Shown here piece by piece: positions 46,434-56,400 of a stretch of DNA of 64,000 nt (positions are counted from its first letter, which is position 1; each line of letters begins with the position of its first letter). A model generated the notes under the pieces. The model was not told the DNA's origin. It worked only from the letters and a program-made list of their open reading frames with translations, and ran no database searches. This DNA comes from CBDFKK01 sp965248815 (GTDB taxonomy: Bacteria; Pseudomonadota; Alphaproteobacteria; SMXP01). Location: assembly GCA_965248815.1 (NCBI GenBank), contig CBDFKK010000008.1, positions 248,001-312,000 on the forward strand, given 5' to 3'. The translations under genes were made by a program, and so were the position numbers.

Positions 46434-46913
46434 ATGCCAATTATGGAATTGGACGCGATAGATATTAGAATCCTAAGGACAATTCAGTCCAACGCCCGCA
46501 TAAGCAATGTGGATTTGGCCGAAGCTGTCGGCCTATCACCAAGCCCCTGTTTGCGCCGGGTTCGTCACCTCGAAGAGTCCGGCGTGATCAGCCAATATGC
46601 CACTCTTGTTGAGCCCTCAACGGTCGGCTTGACAGTCAACGTCTTTGTGCAAGTCAGTTTAGAACGGCAGATTGATGAGTATCTTGAGCGCTTCGAAGAG
46701 GCGGTGCGCGACTGGCCGGAAGTTATGGAATGTTATCTCATGACCGGCGACGCCGACTACCACCTGCGCGTCGTGGTATCGGAGCTTTCTGCCTACGAGG
46801 TTTTTCTAAAAGAGCGATTGACTCGCGTTCCCGGCGTCTCAAGCATCAAGTCGAGCTTCGCACTCAAGCGCGTCAGCTATCGCACCGAATTGCCGCTCAT
46901 ACCTTCAAGCTAA
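46434..46913 (+). CDS. Lrp/AsnC family transcriptional regulator
   Basis: A 159-residue regulator. The N-terminal helix-turn-helix (LDAIDIRILRTIQSNARISN, VDLAEAVGLSPSPCLRRVRHLE) is followed by the RAM ligand-binding domain (VMECYLMTGDADYHLRVVV). GGAGAAAT precedes the ATG. It is divergent from the MdeB-like gene with a 144-bp gap, so it probably controls that gene in response to an amino acid, as MdeR does for methionine catabolism. The ligand is inferred from that pairing only. Confidence 0.93.
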   Translation: MPIMELDAIDIRILRTIQSNARISNVDLAEAVGLSPSPCLRRVRHLEESGVISQYATLVEPSTVGLTVNVFVQVSLERQIDEYLERFEEAVRDWPEVMECYLMTGDADYHLRVVVSELSAYEVFLKERLTRVPGVSSIKSSFALKRVSYRTELPLIPSS

Positions 46914-46933
46914 AACTGGAAGACTGGCGATGA

Positions 46934-49900
46934 CTATTCCGCCGGTGAGGGATGAGCCGGCCTACCCGCCAGCTCCTCGTCGCGTTCGTAGTCCGCCAAC
47001 ATGCGCTCAATGCGGCCAGGCGATCCGGTGCGCTGCGCTAGCAGCCGATAGAACACGGGTACGATGATAAGCGTCATCAATGTCGAAAATAGAACGCCCA
47101 GGAAGATGACGACCCCGATGGTGAGCCGGCTGCTCGCGCCGGGTCCGGTTGCCAAAACTAATGGAAGTGCGCCGGCCGCCGTAGAAAGGCCCGTCATGAC
47201 GATCGGGCGGAAACGAATTTCGGCGGCTTCCATCAGCGCGTCGTCAAATTTCTTGCCTTGATCGCGCAACTGGTTTGCAAACTCGACAATCAATATGCCG
47301 TTCTTGGCTGCGATCCCCACAAGAATGATCAATCCAATTTGGCTATAGATGTTGATCGAACTGTCAATCAGCCAAAGTCCCACAAGCCCCCCGACAAGGG
47401 CGACAGGAACCGTCAACATAATCACAAACGGATGGATGAAACTTTCAAACTGGGCGGCCAACACGAGAAAGACGATCAGCAGCGCCATGCCAAAGGCGAA
47501 AAGCAGTGCACTTCCTTGTTCTTTGAAACGCCGCGACTCGCCGTTGAAATCGATTCTGGGCTCCGAACTCAATTCTTCTTTGACAACGTTTTCCATAAAC
47601 GCGATGGCCTCACCCATCGGATAGCCGGGTGCCAGCATGGCCGATACCGTAATGGATTGGAGCCGGTTCCAACGTTTTCTTTGAGGCGAGGCAGCTTGCT
47701 CTTGAATGGTCACCAAGTTCGACAGAGGGATCATTTTGCCACTTCGATCGGATCGAACAAATACATTGGTCAAGTCCGTGGGCTGTTGTCTGTCTTCTTC
47801 GCGGCACTGCAGCCAAACGTCATATTCCTCACCACGATCGATATAACGGGTCACCTGACGCGAGCCCAAGCATGTCTCAAGTGTTTGCCCGATCGTCTGA
47901 ATCGAAACGCCAAGATCAGCGGCCCTTGTTCGGTCGGGAACGACCTTAAACTGAGGCTTGTTCGGCTTATAATCCGTATCCAATCGTATCAATCCGCGAT
48001 TATTTTTCGCCCTTTCCATGACGACGTCGGCCCACTTCTCGACCTGTTCGTAGCTGGGACCGCTAATGACGAGCTGCAGCGGCTTGCCCCAAGATCCCGT
48101 CATGCCTTGATTCATACCGGCAAAGCCGCGCACACCTGGAATCTGAGCAATTTTCCCGCCAAGTTCTCTGGCAACATCAAGGCCGGATCGTTCGCGGTCG
48201 TCCCAATCTTGCAGGACCATCATGGCCATTGCAGAATTGTACGATCGACGAGAGCCCCAGCCCCCAGGAACACGTACCGTGATCCTCATCGCCTCGCCGC
48301 TGTCGACATACTCCATCAACATGTCTTCCATGACGCCGGCTTGCTTGACCATGTAATCAAAGCTCGCGCCCTCGGGTCCGGAAATATTTATATTGATAAC
48401 CTTGCGATCCTCATCCGGCGCAAGTTTTTGCGGCAACATTCCCCACAAGAAAATAATTCCGCCGAAAACACCAAGCAAAGCAACGCTACTAATAAGGGGA
48501 TGCGGCAAAACGGCCTTGAGCACGCGCAAATAAAATGCGCGAACCCTTACAAGGCCCCGCGATATGAGTCCCTTTCCCCCACTTCGCGCGTCCTTGGGTT
48601 TAAGGAGCTTGGAACACATCATGGGTGAAAGCGACAGCGCCACAAGACTGGAAATACAAACAGCCGCCGTAACCGTCACACCTAACTCGCCAAAAATTCG
48701 TCCGACAAATCCCTCGACAAAGACGAGCGGTGCAAAAACGGCGACAACCACGAGCGTCGTGGCGATAACGGCAAAAGCTACTTGGCGCGCGCCGCGGTAG
48801 GCCGCAAGTACGGGCGGCTCGCCAGTATCAACCCGACGCTGGATATTCTCTAGAACAACGATGGAATCATCGACCACGAGGCCAATACAAAGCACGAGAC
48901 CCAAGAGGGTCATAAGATTGATGGACAAATCCAAGATGCCCAAAACGCCGAACGTCGTCGTCAAACAAATCGGCACAACAACAGCCGGTATAAGCGCAGC
49001 GCGAAACGAACCCAAGAAACCCCATATGACCAGCACAACCAAGAACGTTGCGATGCCCAATGTTCGGAAAACTTCGTCAATCGCGCGATCGACGAAGACG
49101 GTCGAGTCGAAACTCGTCGACATAAGCATGCCTTCAGGCAAAGATGGTCTAATCTTGTCTACTTCGGCATGTACGGCGCGCGAAACGTCGAGAGCATTTG
49201 CGTTGGATTGTTTGACAATGCCGATGCCAATTTGAGGCAGCCGATTGCCGCGAAACATTAGTTTTTCGCTCGCGGGCGCAATCTTGACCTCTGCAACTTC
49301 GCTGAGCCGGATTAAATGGCCGTCCATTCCTTCGCCAACGACGAGGTCGCGGAAATCCTTCTCGGTGGAATAAGACCTGGTAATGCGAACGTTGAAGTCC
49401 CGCTGATCGGACTCGATGGTGCCAGCCGGCAGTTCAACATTTTCAGCCCTAAGAGCCCGCTCGACATCACTAACCGTCAACCCACGCGCGGCTAACGCAA
49501 CGCGATCCAGCCAAATGCGCATAGAGGCAATCGACTCTTTGTTCCACTGAACTTGAGCAACACCTTCCAGAACAGCAAATCGGTCAACGACATAGCGTTT
49601 CGCGTAGTCTGCAATTTCCATATGGCCCATGCGATCGGACGACAGGCTGTACCACATGACCGCAAAAGCATCTGCGTCCATCCTTGAGACGCGCGGTGCA
49701 TCCGCTTCTTGAGGCAAGCGCGAGGCAACACGCGAGACGGCATCCCGGACGTCACTCGCAGCGGCATCGATGTCCCGGCTCAACTTAAAGAAAATGGTGA
49801 CCGTCGACGATTCATTTGCCGACGACGAGGCGATGTGATCGATCCCCTCAATTCCGGCGATCTGCTCTTCAATGATACGCGTAATGCGGTTCTCGATAAC

Positions 49901-50071
49901 TTCGGGAGACGCACCAATGTAGCTAGTCCCAACAGAAACGATGGGGACTTCCGTTTGCGGCAATTCGCGCAGCGGCAAGCGCGTGAACGAAATAAGTCCG
50001 AACGTCACCATCATAATGCTGATGACCGCGGCAAATACCGGGCGCTTGACCGATACGTCCGACAGAACCAT
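46934..50071 (-). CDS. RND efflux transporter permease (HAE1/AcrB family)
   Basis: A 1045-residue proton-driven efflux pump. The first helix (VFAAVISIMMVTFGLISF) and the porter domain start RELPQTEVPIVSVGTSYIGA are typical. The proton-relay helix 4 carries the Asp pair in LCIGLVVDDSIVVLENI. The second half repeats the fold with FGMALLIVFLVLAAQFESF and GIAAKNGILIVEFANQ. It shares an operon with the adaptor 34 bp upstream. Substrates are unknown; HAE1 members export drugs, dyes or detergents. No outer-membrane channel gene is adjacent. Confidence 0.96.
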   Translation of the reverse strand: MVLSDVSVKRPVFAAVISIMMVTFGLISFTRLPLRELPQTEVPIVSVGTSYIGASPEVIENRITRIIEEQIAGIEGIDHIASSSANESSTVTIFFKLSRDIDAAASDVRDAVSRVASRLPQEADAPRVSRMDADAFAVMWYSLSSDRMGHMEIADYAKRYVVDRFAVLEGVAQVQWNKESIASMRIWLDRVALAARGLTVSDVERALRAENVELPAGTIESDQRDFNVRITRSYSTEKDFRDLVVGEGMDGHLIRLSEVAEVKIAPASEKLMFRGNRLPQIGIGIVKQSNANALDVSRAVHAEVDKIRPSLPEGMLMSTSFDSTVFVDRAIDEVFRTLGIATFLVVLVIWGFLGSFRAALIPAVVVPICLTTTFGVLGILDLSINLMTLLGLVLCIGLVVDDSIVVLENIQRRVDTGEPPVLAAYRGARQVAFAVIATTLVVVAVFAPLVFVEGFVGRIFGELGVTVTAAVCISSLVALSLSPMMCSKLLKPKDARSGGKGLISRGLVRVRAFYLRVLKAVLPHPLISSVALLGVFGGIIFLWGMLPQKLAPDEDRKVININISGPEGASFDYMVKQAGVMEDMLMEYVDSGEAMRITVRVPGGWGSRRSYNSAMAMMVLQDWDDRERSGLDVARELGGKIAQIPGVRGFAGMNQGMTGSWGKPLQLVISGPSYEQVEKWADVVMERAKNNRGLIRLDTDYKPNKPQFKVVPDRTRAADLGVSIQTIGQTLETCLGSRQVTRYIDRGEEYDVWLQCREEDRQQPTDLTNVFVRSDRSGKMIPLSNLVTIQEQAASPQRKRWNRLQSITVSAMLAPGYPMGEAIAFMENVVKEELSSEPRIDFNGESRRFKEQGSALLFAFGMALLIVFLVLAAQFESFIHPFVIMLTVPVALVGGLVGLWLIDSSINIYSQIGLIILVGIAAKNGILIVEFANQLRDQGKKFDDALMEAAEIRFRPIVMTGLSTAAGALPLVLATGPGASSRLTIGVVIFLGVLFSTLMTLIIVPVFYRLLAQRTGSPGRIERMLADYERDEELAGRPAHPSPAE

Positions 50072-50105
50072 GAAAAATCCTCACTCTAGACTGGATTGCG
50101 GCGCG

Positions 50106-51365
50106 CTAGCCGGCCGGCTCCATATCATCGCTTACCGGCTCCGCGGTGACCACGCTGACAACATTGACCGAACTGCCCGCCGACACCCGGTGCGTGCCCT
50201 CGGTCACGACCTGTTCCCCGATTTCCAAACCTCTGAGCACCTCGACGGCGCCTGGTCGCCGTGCGCCAATCTCGATGCGCCGTTGCTCGACCGTTGTGCC
50301 CCGCTCACCGTCTCGAACGACGTAAACGAAAAGCTCGTCCTTAACCGGAACAACAGCCTCTTCAGGCACCATCATCGATCTGCGCCGATCATTGATCACT
50401 GTTGTCGTCAGCAACATGCCCGGCTTGAGCATGAGATCCTGATTGGGAAGTTCCGCACGCACTTGGACCGCACGAGTATCTGGATCTATGCGCGTGTCGA
50501 TGGCGGTAATCGTGCCCGAGAAGGTCCGCCCTCGATAAGCGGCGCTGTTCGCCGTCACCTCAAGACCCAAACCCAATGATCCCAAAAAAGTTTCCGGGAC
50601 CGAAAAGTCGAGTTTGATTGTATTGATATCGTCGAGTGTTGCGATGGTGTCTCCCGGACGCACCAACATGCCGGGACTTACCGCCCGCAATCCCAAGACA
50701 CCTGCAAATGGCGCGCGAATAAGGCGGTCGGAGAGCCGTGCCTCCAACGCGTTGACATGAGCTTTGGCGCGATCTAACGCCGCCACAGCCGTATCGAGAC
50801 TCGACCGGGTCGCATTGCCCCGATTGACCAAGCCTGAAATACGATCGAATCCCTTTTGCGCCTCCCTCAGGGACGCCCGCGCTTCTGCAAGGTCAGCGCT
50901 AGCTTCGACGTCGGCCAGCTCAACGAGAATTTGACCCGCCTCGACCGCTTGCCCGTCGTAAAAATTAACCAGGCTGACGGTCTCCGTGACCTTTGCGGTA
51001 ACGACAACAGACTCGTTTGATTTTGCCGTGCCGACGGCCTCAATCGAGTCGATAAACTCATCCAATATAACTGGGGCAACCACGACCGGAGTCGAGCGGC
51101 CTCCAAATGGCGACCCGCCGGGCGGTCCACCAGGTCGCCCACCCGGTCTGCCGGAAGCGGCAGGAGATCGAGAAGGGCGCCCAGACTGAACTGCCGCATC
51201 AGGCGGACCGCCGCGCCCCTCGCCTCGTGGCGACGCATTAGGCGGCTGGCCGCCGGTTGTTGCGGAAGGTCCAGATTCTTGATCGGATAAATACAAGCCG
51301 ACGCCGCCGCCCGCCGCAACCGCAAAGAAAGCGACTAAGAGAAATTTTGTGCTAAGCGCACCCAT
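50106..51365 (-). CDS. RND efflux periplasmic adaptor
   Basis: A 419-residue membrane fusion protein for the adjoining RND pump. An N-terminal hydrophobic anchor (FLLVAFFAVAAGGGVGLYL) is followed by a Gly/Pro/Arg-rich linker of about 60 residues (residues 30-90; unusually long), then the lipoyl-like half (VVTAKVTETVSLVNFYDGQ), a short helical hairpin, the second half (IRAPFAGVLGLRAVSPGMLV) and the beta-barrel (TLDDINTIKLDFSVPE). ATG 51365 is chosen over the TTG one codon upstream. It precedes the pump gene by 34 bp. Confidence 0.94.
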   Translation of the reverse strand: MGALSTKFLLVAFFAVAAGGGVGLYLSDQESGPSATTGGQPPNASPRGEGRGGPPDAAVQSGRPSRSPAASGRPGGRPGGPPGGSPFGGRSTPVVVAPVILDEFIDSIEAVGTAKSNESVVVTAKVTETVSLVNFYDGQAVEAGQILVELADVEASADLAEARASLREAQKGFDRISGLVNRGNATRSSLDTAVAALDRAKAHVNALEARLSDRLIRAPFAGVLGLRAVSPGMLVRPGDTIATLDDINTIKLDFSVPETFLGSLGLGLEVTANSAAYRGRTFSGTITAIDTRIDPDTRAVQVRAELPNQDLMLKPGMLLTTTVINDRRRSMMVPEEAVVPVKDELFVYVVRDGERGTTVEQRRIEIGARRPGAVEVLRGLEIGEQVVTEGTHRVSAGSSVNVVSVVTAEPVSDDMEPAG

Positions 51366-51657
51366 CAAGAATTAAACCCTAAATTTGAGGAGAGGCCATC
51401 CTATATCACGGCCTTGAGTCTTCACCCACGCAAATTAAGTCAGGCTTAATCACCCATTAATTGCTATTGCGGTCAAAAAACGATCACTAATACACTAAAA
51501 ACTATGAGGTTTCTGCTTGGTCCGTTCCGTTTGGGTGACCGGCGGCATTAACCACTTGTGATCTGCACAAAGGGGCGAATCTGGGCAACATCAGCTTGAC
51601 GGTCCGCCTGAAGGCGACGCGATCAAACTGCTTGAACCCCGGTCAATCGCTCAACGC

Positions 51658-53961
51658 TTAGTTGGCGTGGAGAATTTTCCAGACCTTCTGTGAAGTGATC
51701 GGCATATCAATGTGGGTCGCCCCAAATGGACGAAGGGCGTCGATTACCGCGTTGACGAATGCGGCCGGTGCGCCAACTGTTCCCGCTTCGCCGCACCCTT
51801 TGATACCCAAAATATTCGTCGTACAGGTCACATCGTTGGTGCTGACATTGAATTCCGGTAGATCCGCCGCCCGGGGGATCCAATAGTCTGTAAACGATCC
51901 TGAAAGCAATTGGCCGTTTTCATCATAAACCACGTGCTCGCCCATAGCCTGACCCAAGCCTTGAACAATTCCGCCGACCACCTGACCTTCAACCAGCAAA
52001 GGATTCAATATTCGGCCAAAATCATCGACGCCGGTGTAACGCGTGATCTCGTATTCACCCGTGTCACGATCTATTTCTACTTCACAAATATGACAGCCAT
52101 TCGGAAACGTTGGCACGTTACGTTCAATCGATGCCACCGCGACCAGTCCTTCGGCTTCGCGTGAATGTTGTTGCGCAATTTTGGCGGCATCAAATAGGCC
52201 CAAATATTGGTTGGTTCCCGTCACGCGAAACGCACCGTCCTCAAAACTAATGTCATCCGGAGCGACGTCAAATTCCTTGGCCGCAATTATTTTCCCTTCA
52301 TCGATGACATTGGTTTTTGCTTCGCTCAACACCGTGCCGCCCATAATGACTGACTTGGACCCGCCGGTGCCGCCGCCCGACTCCAAATTATCGGTATCTC
52401 CACGTTCCATATGAATTGAGTCAAAGGGCACACTCAGCCATTCGGCAATGAGTTGCGTAAAGGCCGTCTCATGGCCCTGCCCATTGGATTGAGTGCCTAC
52501 TGCAAAGCGAACGTCCCCTTCCGCCAGCACTTTGATTTGCGCCGTCTCCAACCCGCCTCCCGTTCTCTCGACATAGTATGATATTCCCCGGCCCAATATC
52601 TTGTTCCGCGACTTTGCGTCATCAGCACGTGCGGCATAGCCATCCCAATCAGCCGCATCTTTTGCCAACGCCATCGTCTCATCGAAGCGGCCGCTGTCGT
52701 AGTTCAAGCCGCCGACTGTGCGATGCGGCATCTGCTCGGGACGAATAAAGTTACGGCGGCGCAATTCAAACGGATCGATCTCGAGTTCGTAAGCTGATTT
52801 TTCAATCAATCGCTCAAGCACATAGGAAACTTCTGGCCGTCCTGCGCCCCGATAGGCGTCCGTAGGAACGGTGTTCGTAACAACGGCCTTCACCGAAGTA
52901 TAAAACGTTGGAATGTCGTAGACGCCAGTTTGCATGCCGTTAGCCGCAAGTGTCGGCACCACTGGTCCATATTGAGATAAGTAACCGCCAAGGCCGGCAA
53001 TCGTATAGGTTCGAATGGCTAATATTTTTCCGTTTTCATCCAGTGCCAACGCACATTCACTCACATGATCGCGACCTTGCGTATCAGTTATGAAGGAATC
53101 GGCTCGCTCGCCGGTCCATTTGACCGGTCGATTAAAAATGCGTGAAGCCCATAGAATAGCGGAATACTCGGGAAAATTAACTTGCTTCATGCCGAATGAA
53201 CCGCCCACTTCTGGCGTGATAAGCCTCAACTTTTCTTTGGCGATGCCAAGGGAAAAACCAGCAATTAAGTCGCGCAACATATGCACGCCTTGGCTTCCGG
53301 AATATAGCGTATATTGATCTGCTTGCGGATCATATGAAGCAACAGCAGCTCTCGGCTCCATTTGGCAAACAATGATCCTGTTATTTACAAGTTTAAGTTT
53401 CGTCACATGGGCGGCTCGGGAAAATGCCGCTTCCGTCTCCACCTCATCGCCCATTTCCCAGTCAACAGCGACGTTGGACTCAAGTTCCTCCCAAATGCGC
53501 GGCTGATCGGTTTGCGCGGCCAGCTCGGTATCTACAACCGGCAACAGGTCTTTGTAATCGATCGAGACAAGTTCGGCCGCATCTTTGGCGGCAGATGCTG
53601 ATTCGGCTATGACGACTGCGAGGGAATCTCCCACGTACCGTACCCGTTCAATTGCCATGACAGGCCGCTCTGGATTAAAACCTTCCGAACCATCTCGATT
53701 GGCGATAGGCATGAAGCAAGGAACCGTTCCCAAACCGTCTGATTGTGCGTCAGCACCGGTAAAGACTCCTAAGACGCCAGTAGCCGCCTTTGCTTCAGAA
53801 GTGTCGACCGACAAGATTTCACCGTGGGCAATTGTCGACCGCACCATGCATGCATAGGCTTGGTTCGGAAGTGAAATGTCATCTGTGTAAATGCCGTTGC
53901 CGACAATAAGGCGATCATCTTCGACGCGCCGGGGCGCTTCGCCAAACTTGAGCTGCTTCAA
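51658..53961 (-). CDS. Xanthine dehydrogenase/CoxL-like molybdopterin-binding subunit
   Basis: A 767-residue molybdenum hydroxylase large subunit. I start at TTG 53961, since AAGGAG lies 7 nt upstream and the product then begins KQLKFGEAPRRVEDDRLIVG, matching the family; the longer frame adds an unrelated basic extension. The active-site loop reads AYRGAGRPE (about residue 368), the form II CoxL signature, not the AYRCSFR of true CO dehydrogenases. The active-site Glu is in GCGEAGTVGAP (about 725). The FAD and iron-sulfur subunits are not adjacent. The substrate is unknown, probably an aldehyde or N-heterocycle. It follows the aldolase gene by 78 bp. Confidence 0.92.
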   Translation of the reverse strand: MKQLKFGEAPRRVEDDRLIVGNGIYTDDISLPNQAYACMVRSTIAHGEILSVDTSEAKAATGVLGVFTGADAQSDGLGTVPCFMPIANRDGSEGFNPERPVMAIERVRYVGDSLAVVIAESASAAKDAAELVSIDYKDLLPVVDTELAAQTDQPRIWEELESNVAVDWEMGDEVETEAAFSRAAHVTKLKLVNNRIIVCQMEPRAAVASYDPQADQYTLYSGSQGVHMLRDLIAGFSLGIAKEKLRLITPEVGGSFGMKQVNFPEYSAILWASRIFNRPVKWTGERADSFITDTQGRDHVSECALALDENGKILAIRTYTIAGLGGYLSQYGPVVPTLAANGMQTGVYDIPTFYTSVKAVVTNTVPTDAYRGAGRPEVSYVLERLIEKSAYELEIDPFELRRRNFIRPEQMPHRTVGGLNYDSGRFDETMALAKDAADWDGYAARADDAKSRNKILGRGISYYVERTGGGLETAQIKVLAEGDVRFAVGTQSNGQGHETAFTQLIAEWLSVPFDSIHMERGDTDNLESGGGTGGSKSVIMGGTVLSEAKTNVIDEGKIIAAKEFDVAPDDISFEDGAFRVTGTNQYLGLFDAAKIAQQHSREAEGLVAVASIERNVPTFPNGCHICEVEIDRDTGEYEITRYTGVDDFGRILNPLLVEGQVVGGIVQGLGQAMGEHVVYDENGQLLSGSFTDYWIPRAADLPEFNVSTNDVTCTTNILGIKGCGEAGTVGAPAAFVNAVIDALRPFGATHIDMPITSQKVWKILHAN

Positions 53962-54039
53962 TGGGATGCTCCTTGACTTACGAAACAATCTTCTGGATTG
54001 AACTAGCAAAGCACGCAGATGATGCGCAGCGTTAGTCAA

Positions 54040-54810
54040 TCAATCGCGATAGGACGGGTCCAGTTTGTCTAATTCTTTGAGGATTGACGGCCAGACAAAA
54101 TTCCCAGAGGAGTCTGAAGTTGTCACCGCAGCCTGTTTGCTGACTTTGGCCTGCAATTCCGGTTCGACCATATTCAACTCTCCACCCGCCTGAGCCAAGA
54201 TCTGAATTTTGCAAGCGGTTTCCAAGAAATACATTCGCAAATAGGCTTCTGCAGGCGTACGCCCGACCGTCAGGGTTCCGTGATTGCGAAGAATGAGCAA
54301 GTGTTTATCGCCGACGTCTGCAAGCAACCGTTCACACTCAGCGGAATCCAGCGCAATTCCTTCGTAGTCGTGATAGGCGAGATCGCCCAATACCGACAGG
54401 GCGTGTTGCGAGACAGGAAGTAGTCCATCTTTTTGTGCTGCCACGGCATTGCCGTAAGCCGTATGCAAATGGAGCACGCAGTTCGCGTCGTCCCTGGCCT
54501 TTTGAAATGGCGAATGCACGACATATCCGGCTGGATTTATGGGATAAGGTCCGTCCAGCATCTTATTTCCGCTAAGATCGATCTTGACCAAATTCGACGC
54601 CGTAATTTCGTTGAAAAACAATCCGAACGGATTGATCAAGAAATGACGTTCCGGACCTGGTACACGCATCGAAATATGCGTGAACACCAAGTCATCCCAG
54701 CCCAGTTTCGCGATCTGATGATAGAGTGCCGCCAGGTCCACCCTGGCGGCCCACTCCTCGTCCGATACTTGATCGCGCACCGAAATGTTCGTGTCATGTG
54801 CCACAGACAT
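54040..54810 (-). CDS. Class II aldolase/adducin family protein
   Basis: A 256-residue protein of the AraD/FucA/adducin superfamily. The zinc ligands are visible as CVLHLHTAYGNAVAA (HxH) and ILRNHGTLTVG (His). The start ATG 54810 has AGGAG 6 nt upstream; an upstream extension to 54846 is unlikely. Members include sugar-phosphate aldolases, epimerases and decarboxylases, and this subgroup is often annotated only by family. It sits between glycerol kinase and the molybdoenzyme subunit on the same strand, suggesting a shared catabolic route that I cannot name. Confidence 0.88.
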   Translation of the reverse strand: MSVAHDTNISVRDQVSDEEWAARVDLAALYHQIAKLGWDDLVFTHISMRVPGPERHFLINPFGLFFNEITASNLVKIDLSGNKMLDGPYPINPAGYVVHSPFQKARDDANCVLHLHTAYGNAVAAQKDGLLPVSQHALSVLGDLAYHDYEGIALDSAECERLLADVGDKHLLILRNHGTLTVGRTPAEAYLRMYFLETACKIQILAQAGGELNMVEPELQAKVSKQAAVTTSDSSGNFVWPSILKELDKLDPSYRD

Positions 54811-54870
54811 GTTGTTCTCCTGTGTGATCTGCCCTGAGTTTTCCACCTGGGCGGCTGTACGTCTTATATA

Positions 54871-56370
54871 TTATCTTACACTCAAAGTGCGCCCGACCGC
54901 ATCTTTCCAGCGCGCGTAGCGCGCCTCGCGCTCATCTGCAGACATTCGGGGCTCAAAGGATTGCGCGCAGCTCCACCGTTTCTCGATGTCTTGTAAAGAA
55001 CTAATCAAGCCGGCTTCGAGCCCGGCGAGGTATGCCACCCCTAACGCCGTAGTTTCTGTGTTTGCAGGGCATTCCACGTGCCGGCCTAACGTATCCGATA
55101 ACCGCTGCAGGAACCATGCATTGGCCGCCATGCCGCCATCCACGCGCAATGAATCTCCCAGCTGCTTCGAGTCAATATCCATTGAATCCAGCAGATCTCG
55201 GGTTTGAAAACACACGGACTCCAAAGCAGCCGCAACAATTTCTGGGATCCCAGTATCGCGCGTCATACCGTACAGCGCAGCGCGGGCGCCAGGATCCCAG
55301 TAGGGAGCGCCCAATCCAGTAAACGCGGGCACGAGAACAACGCCATGGTTGACTGTTGCTTCCGCTGCGAGTGCTGCGGTGTCCGCTGCATGCGAAATCA
55401 CCCTCAATTGATCCCGCAGCCACTGCACAATTGCACCGGCCATGAAAATGCTGCCCTCAAGCGCAAAAGTGTCCTGGTCTTTTATTCGATAACCAATGGT
55501 TGAAAGCAGTTTTGTGGACGATGTGACACGTTCAGATCCGGTATTGAGCAATGCGAAGCACCCGGTGCCATAAGTCGACTTGACTGTGCCTGGCTCAAAG
55601 CACGCTTGCCCGATAGCCGCCGCCTGCTGATCGCCGGCAATTGCGCGAATAGGAATTTCTTTGCCAAAGAGCTTCTTGTCCGTCACTCCGAAATCCGACG
55701 CACTGTCCTGAACCTCGGGCAATAGTCCGAAAGGAACGTCCAACAGATTGAGAATGTCGGCGTCCCAGCCGCCTTCCATAATATTAAAGAGCATCGTTCG
55801 ACTGGCGTTGGTCGCATCAGTTAGATGGTGCGCTCCTCCCGTCAAGTTCCAAACCAGCCAAGTATCTATGGTGCCGAATGCCAAACGGCCGACTTCAGCT
55901 TGGCCTCGGACATCATCAACTTGATCCAATATCCACTTAACCTTCGTTCCGGAAAAGTAAGGATCAAGCAGCAACCCTGTTTTTTGCGACAATTGTTCTT
56001 CGTGGCCGGCTTTTCGCAACGCGTCACAAAGTTCAGCCGTGCGCCGATCCTGCCAAACAATTGCGTTGTAAACGGGTTGACCGCTGTCGCGATTCCAGAC
56101 AATCGTCGTCTCGCGCTGATTTGTAATCCCAATGGCACAAACGCGATCGACACTATCAATCTTCGAAAGCGACTGGCGACAAACCTCGACGGTCGACTGC
56201 CAAATCTCCAGGGGATCTTGCTCGACCCAGCCATTGGCCGGATAAGTTAGTGTAATTTCACGAGACGCGGACGCCACAACATTGTCTTGCTGATCAAAAA
56301 TAATGGCCCGCGTGCTGCTCGTGCCCTGATCGATTGCTAAAATAAGAGGTTGCAGATCTTCGCTAGCCAT
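54871..56370 (-). CDS. glpK: Glycerol kinase
   Basis: FGGY-family kinase of 499 residues that phosphorylates glycerol to sn-glycerol 3-phosphate. Typical GlpK sequence is seen at the phosphate-binding start (LAIDQGTSSTRAIIFDQQ), in GITNQRETTIVWNRDSGQPV, in AGDQQAAAIGQACFEPG and in FTGLGAPYWDPGARAALYGM. I use ATG 56370; a GTG four codons upstream is open. No glpF or glpD lies nearby; neighbours are a betaine-type binding protein and an aldolase, so the operon is not a standard glp cluster. Confidence 0.95.
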   Translation of the reverse strand: MASEDLQPLILAIDQGTSSTRAIIFDQQDNVVASASREITLTYPANGWVEQDPLEIWQSTVEVCRQSLSKIDSVDRVCAIGITNQRETTIVWNRDSGQPVYNAIVWQDRRTAELCDALRKAGHEEQLSQKTGLLLDPYFSGTKVKWILDQVDDVRGQAEVGRLAFGTIDTWLVWNLTGGAHHLTDATNASRTMLFNIMEGGWDADILNLLDVPFGLLPEVQDSASDFGVTDKKLFGKEIPIRAIAGDQQAAAIGQACFEPGTVKSTYGTGCFALLNTGSERVTSSTKLLSTIGYRIKDQDTFALEGSIFMAGAIVQWLRDQLRVISHAADTAALAAEATVNHGVVLVPAFTGLGAPYWDPGARAALYGMTRDTGIPEIVAAALESVCFQTRDLLDSMDIDSKQLGDSLRVDGGMAANAWFLQRLSDTLGRHVECPANTETTALGVAYLAGLEAGLISSLQDIEKRWSCAQSFEPRMSADEREARYARWKDAVGRTLSVR

Positions 56371-56400
56371 GGAGTGCCGCACATTGTGGTTGGTTGTACC

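Noticed and set aside
51658..53961. Aerobic CO dehydrogenase large subunit
   Set aside because: The active-site loop is AYRGAGR (form II), not AYRCSFR, and the partner subunits are absent.
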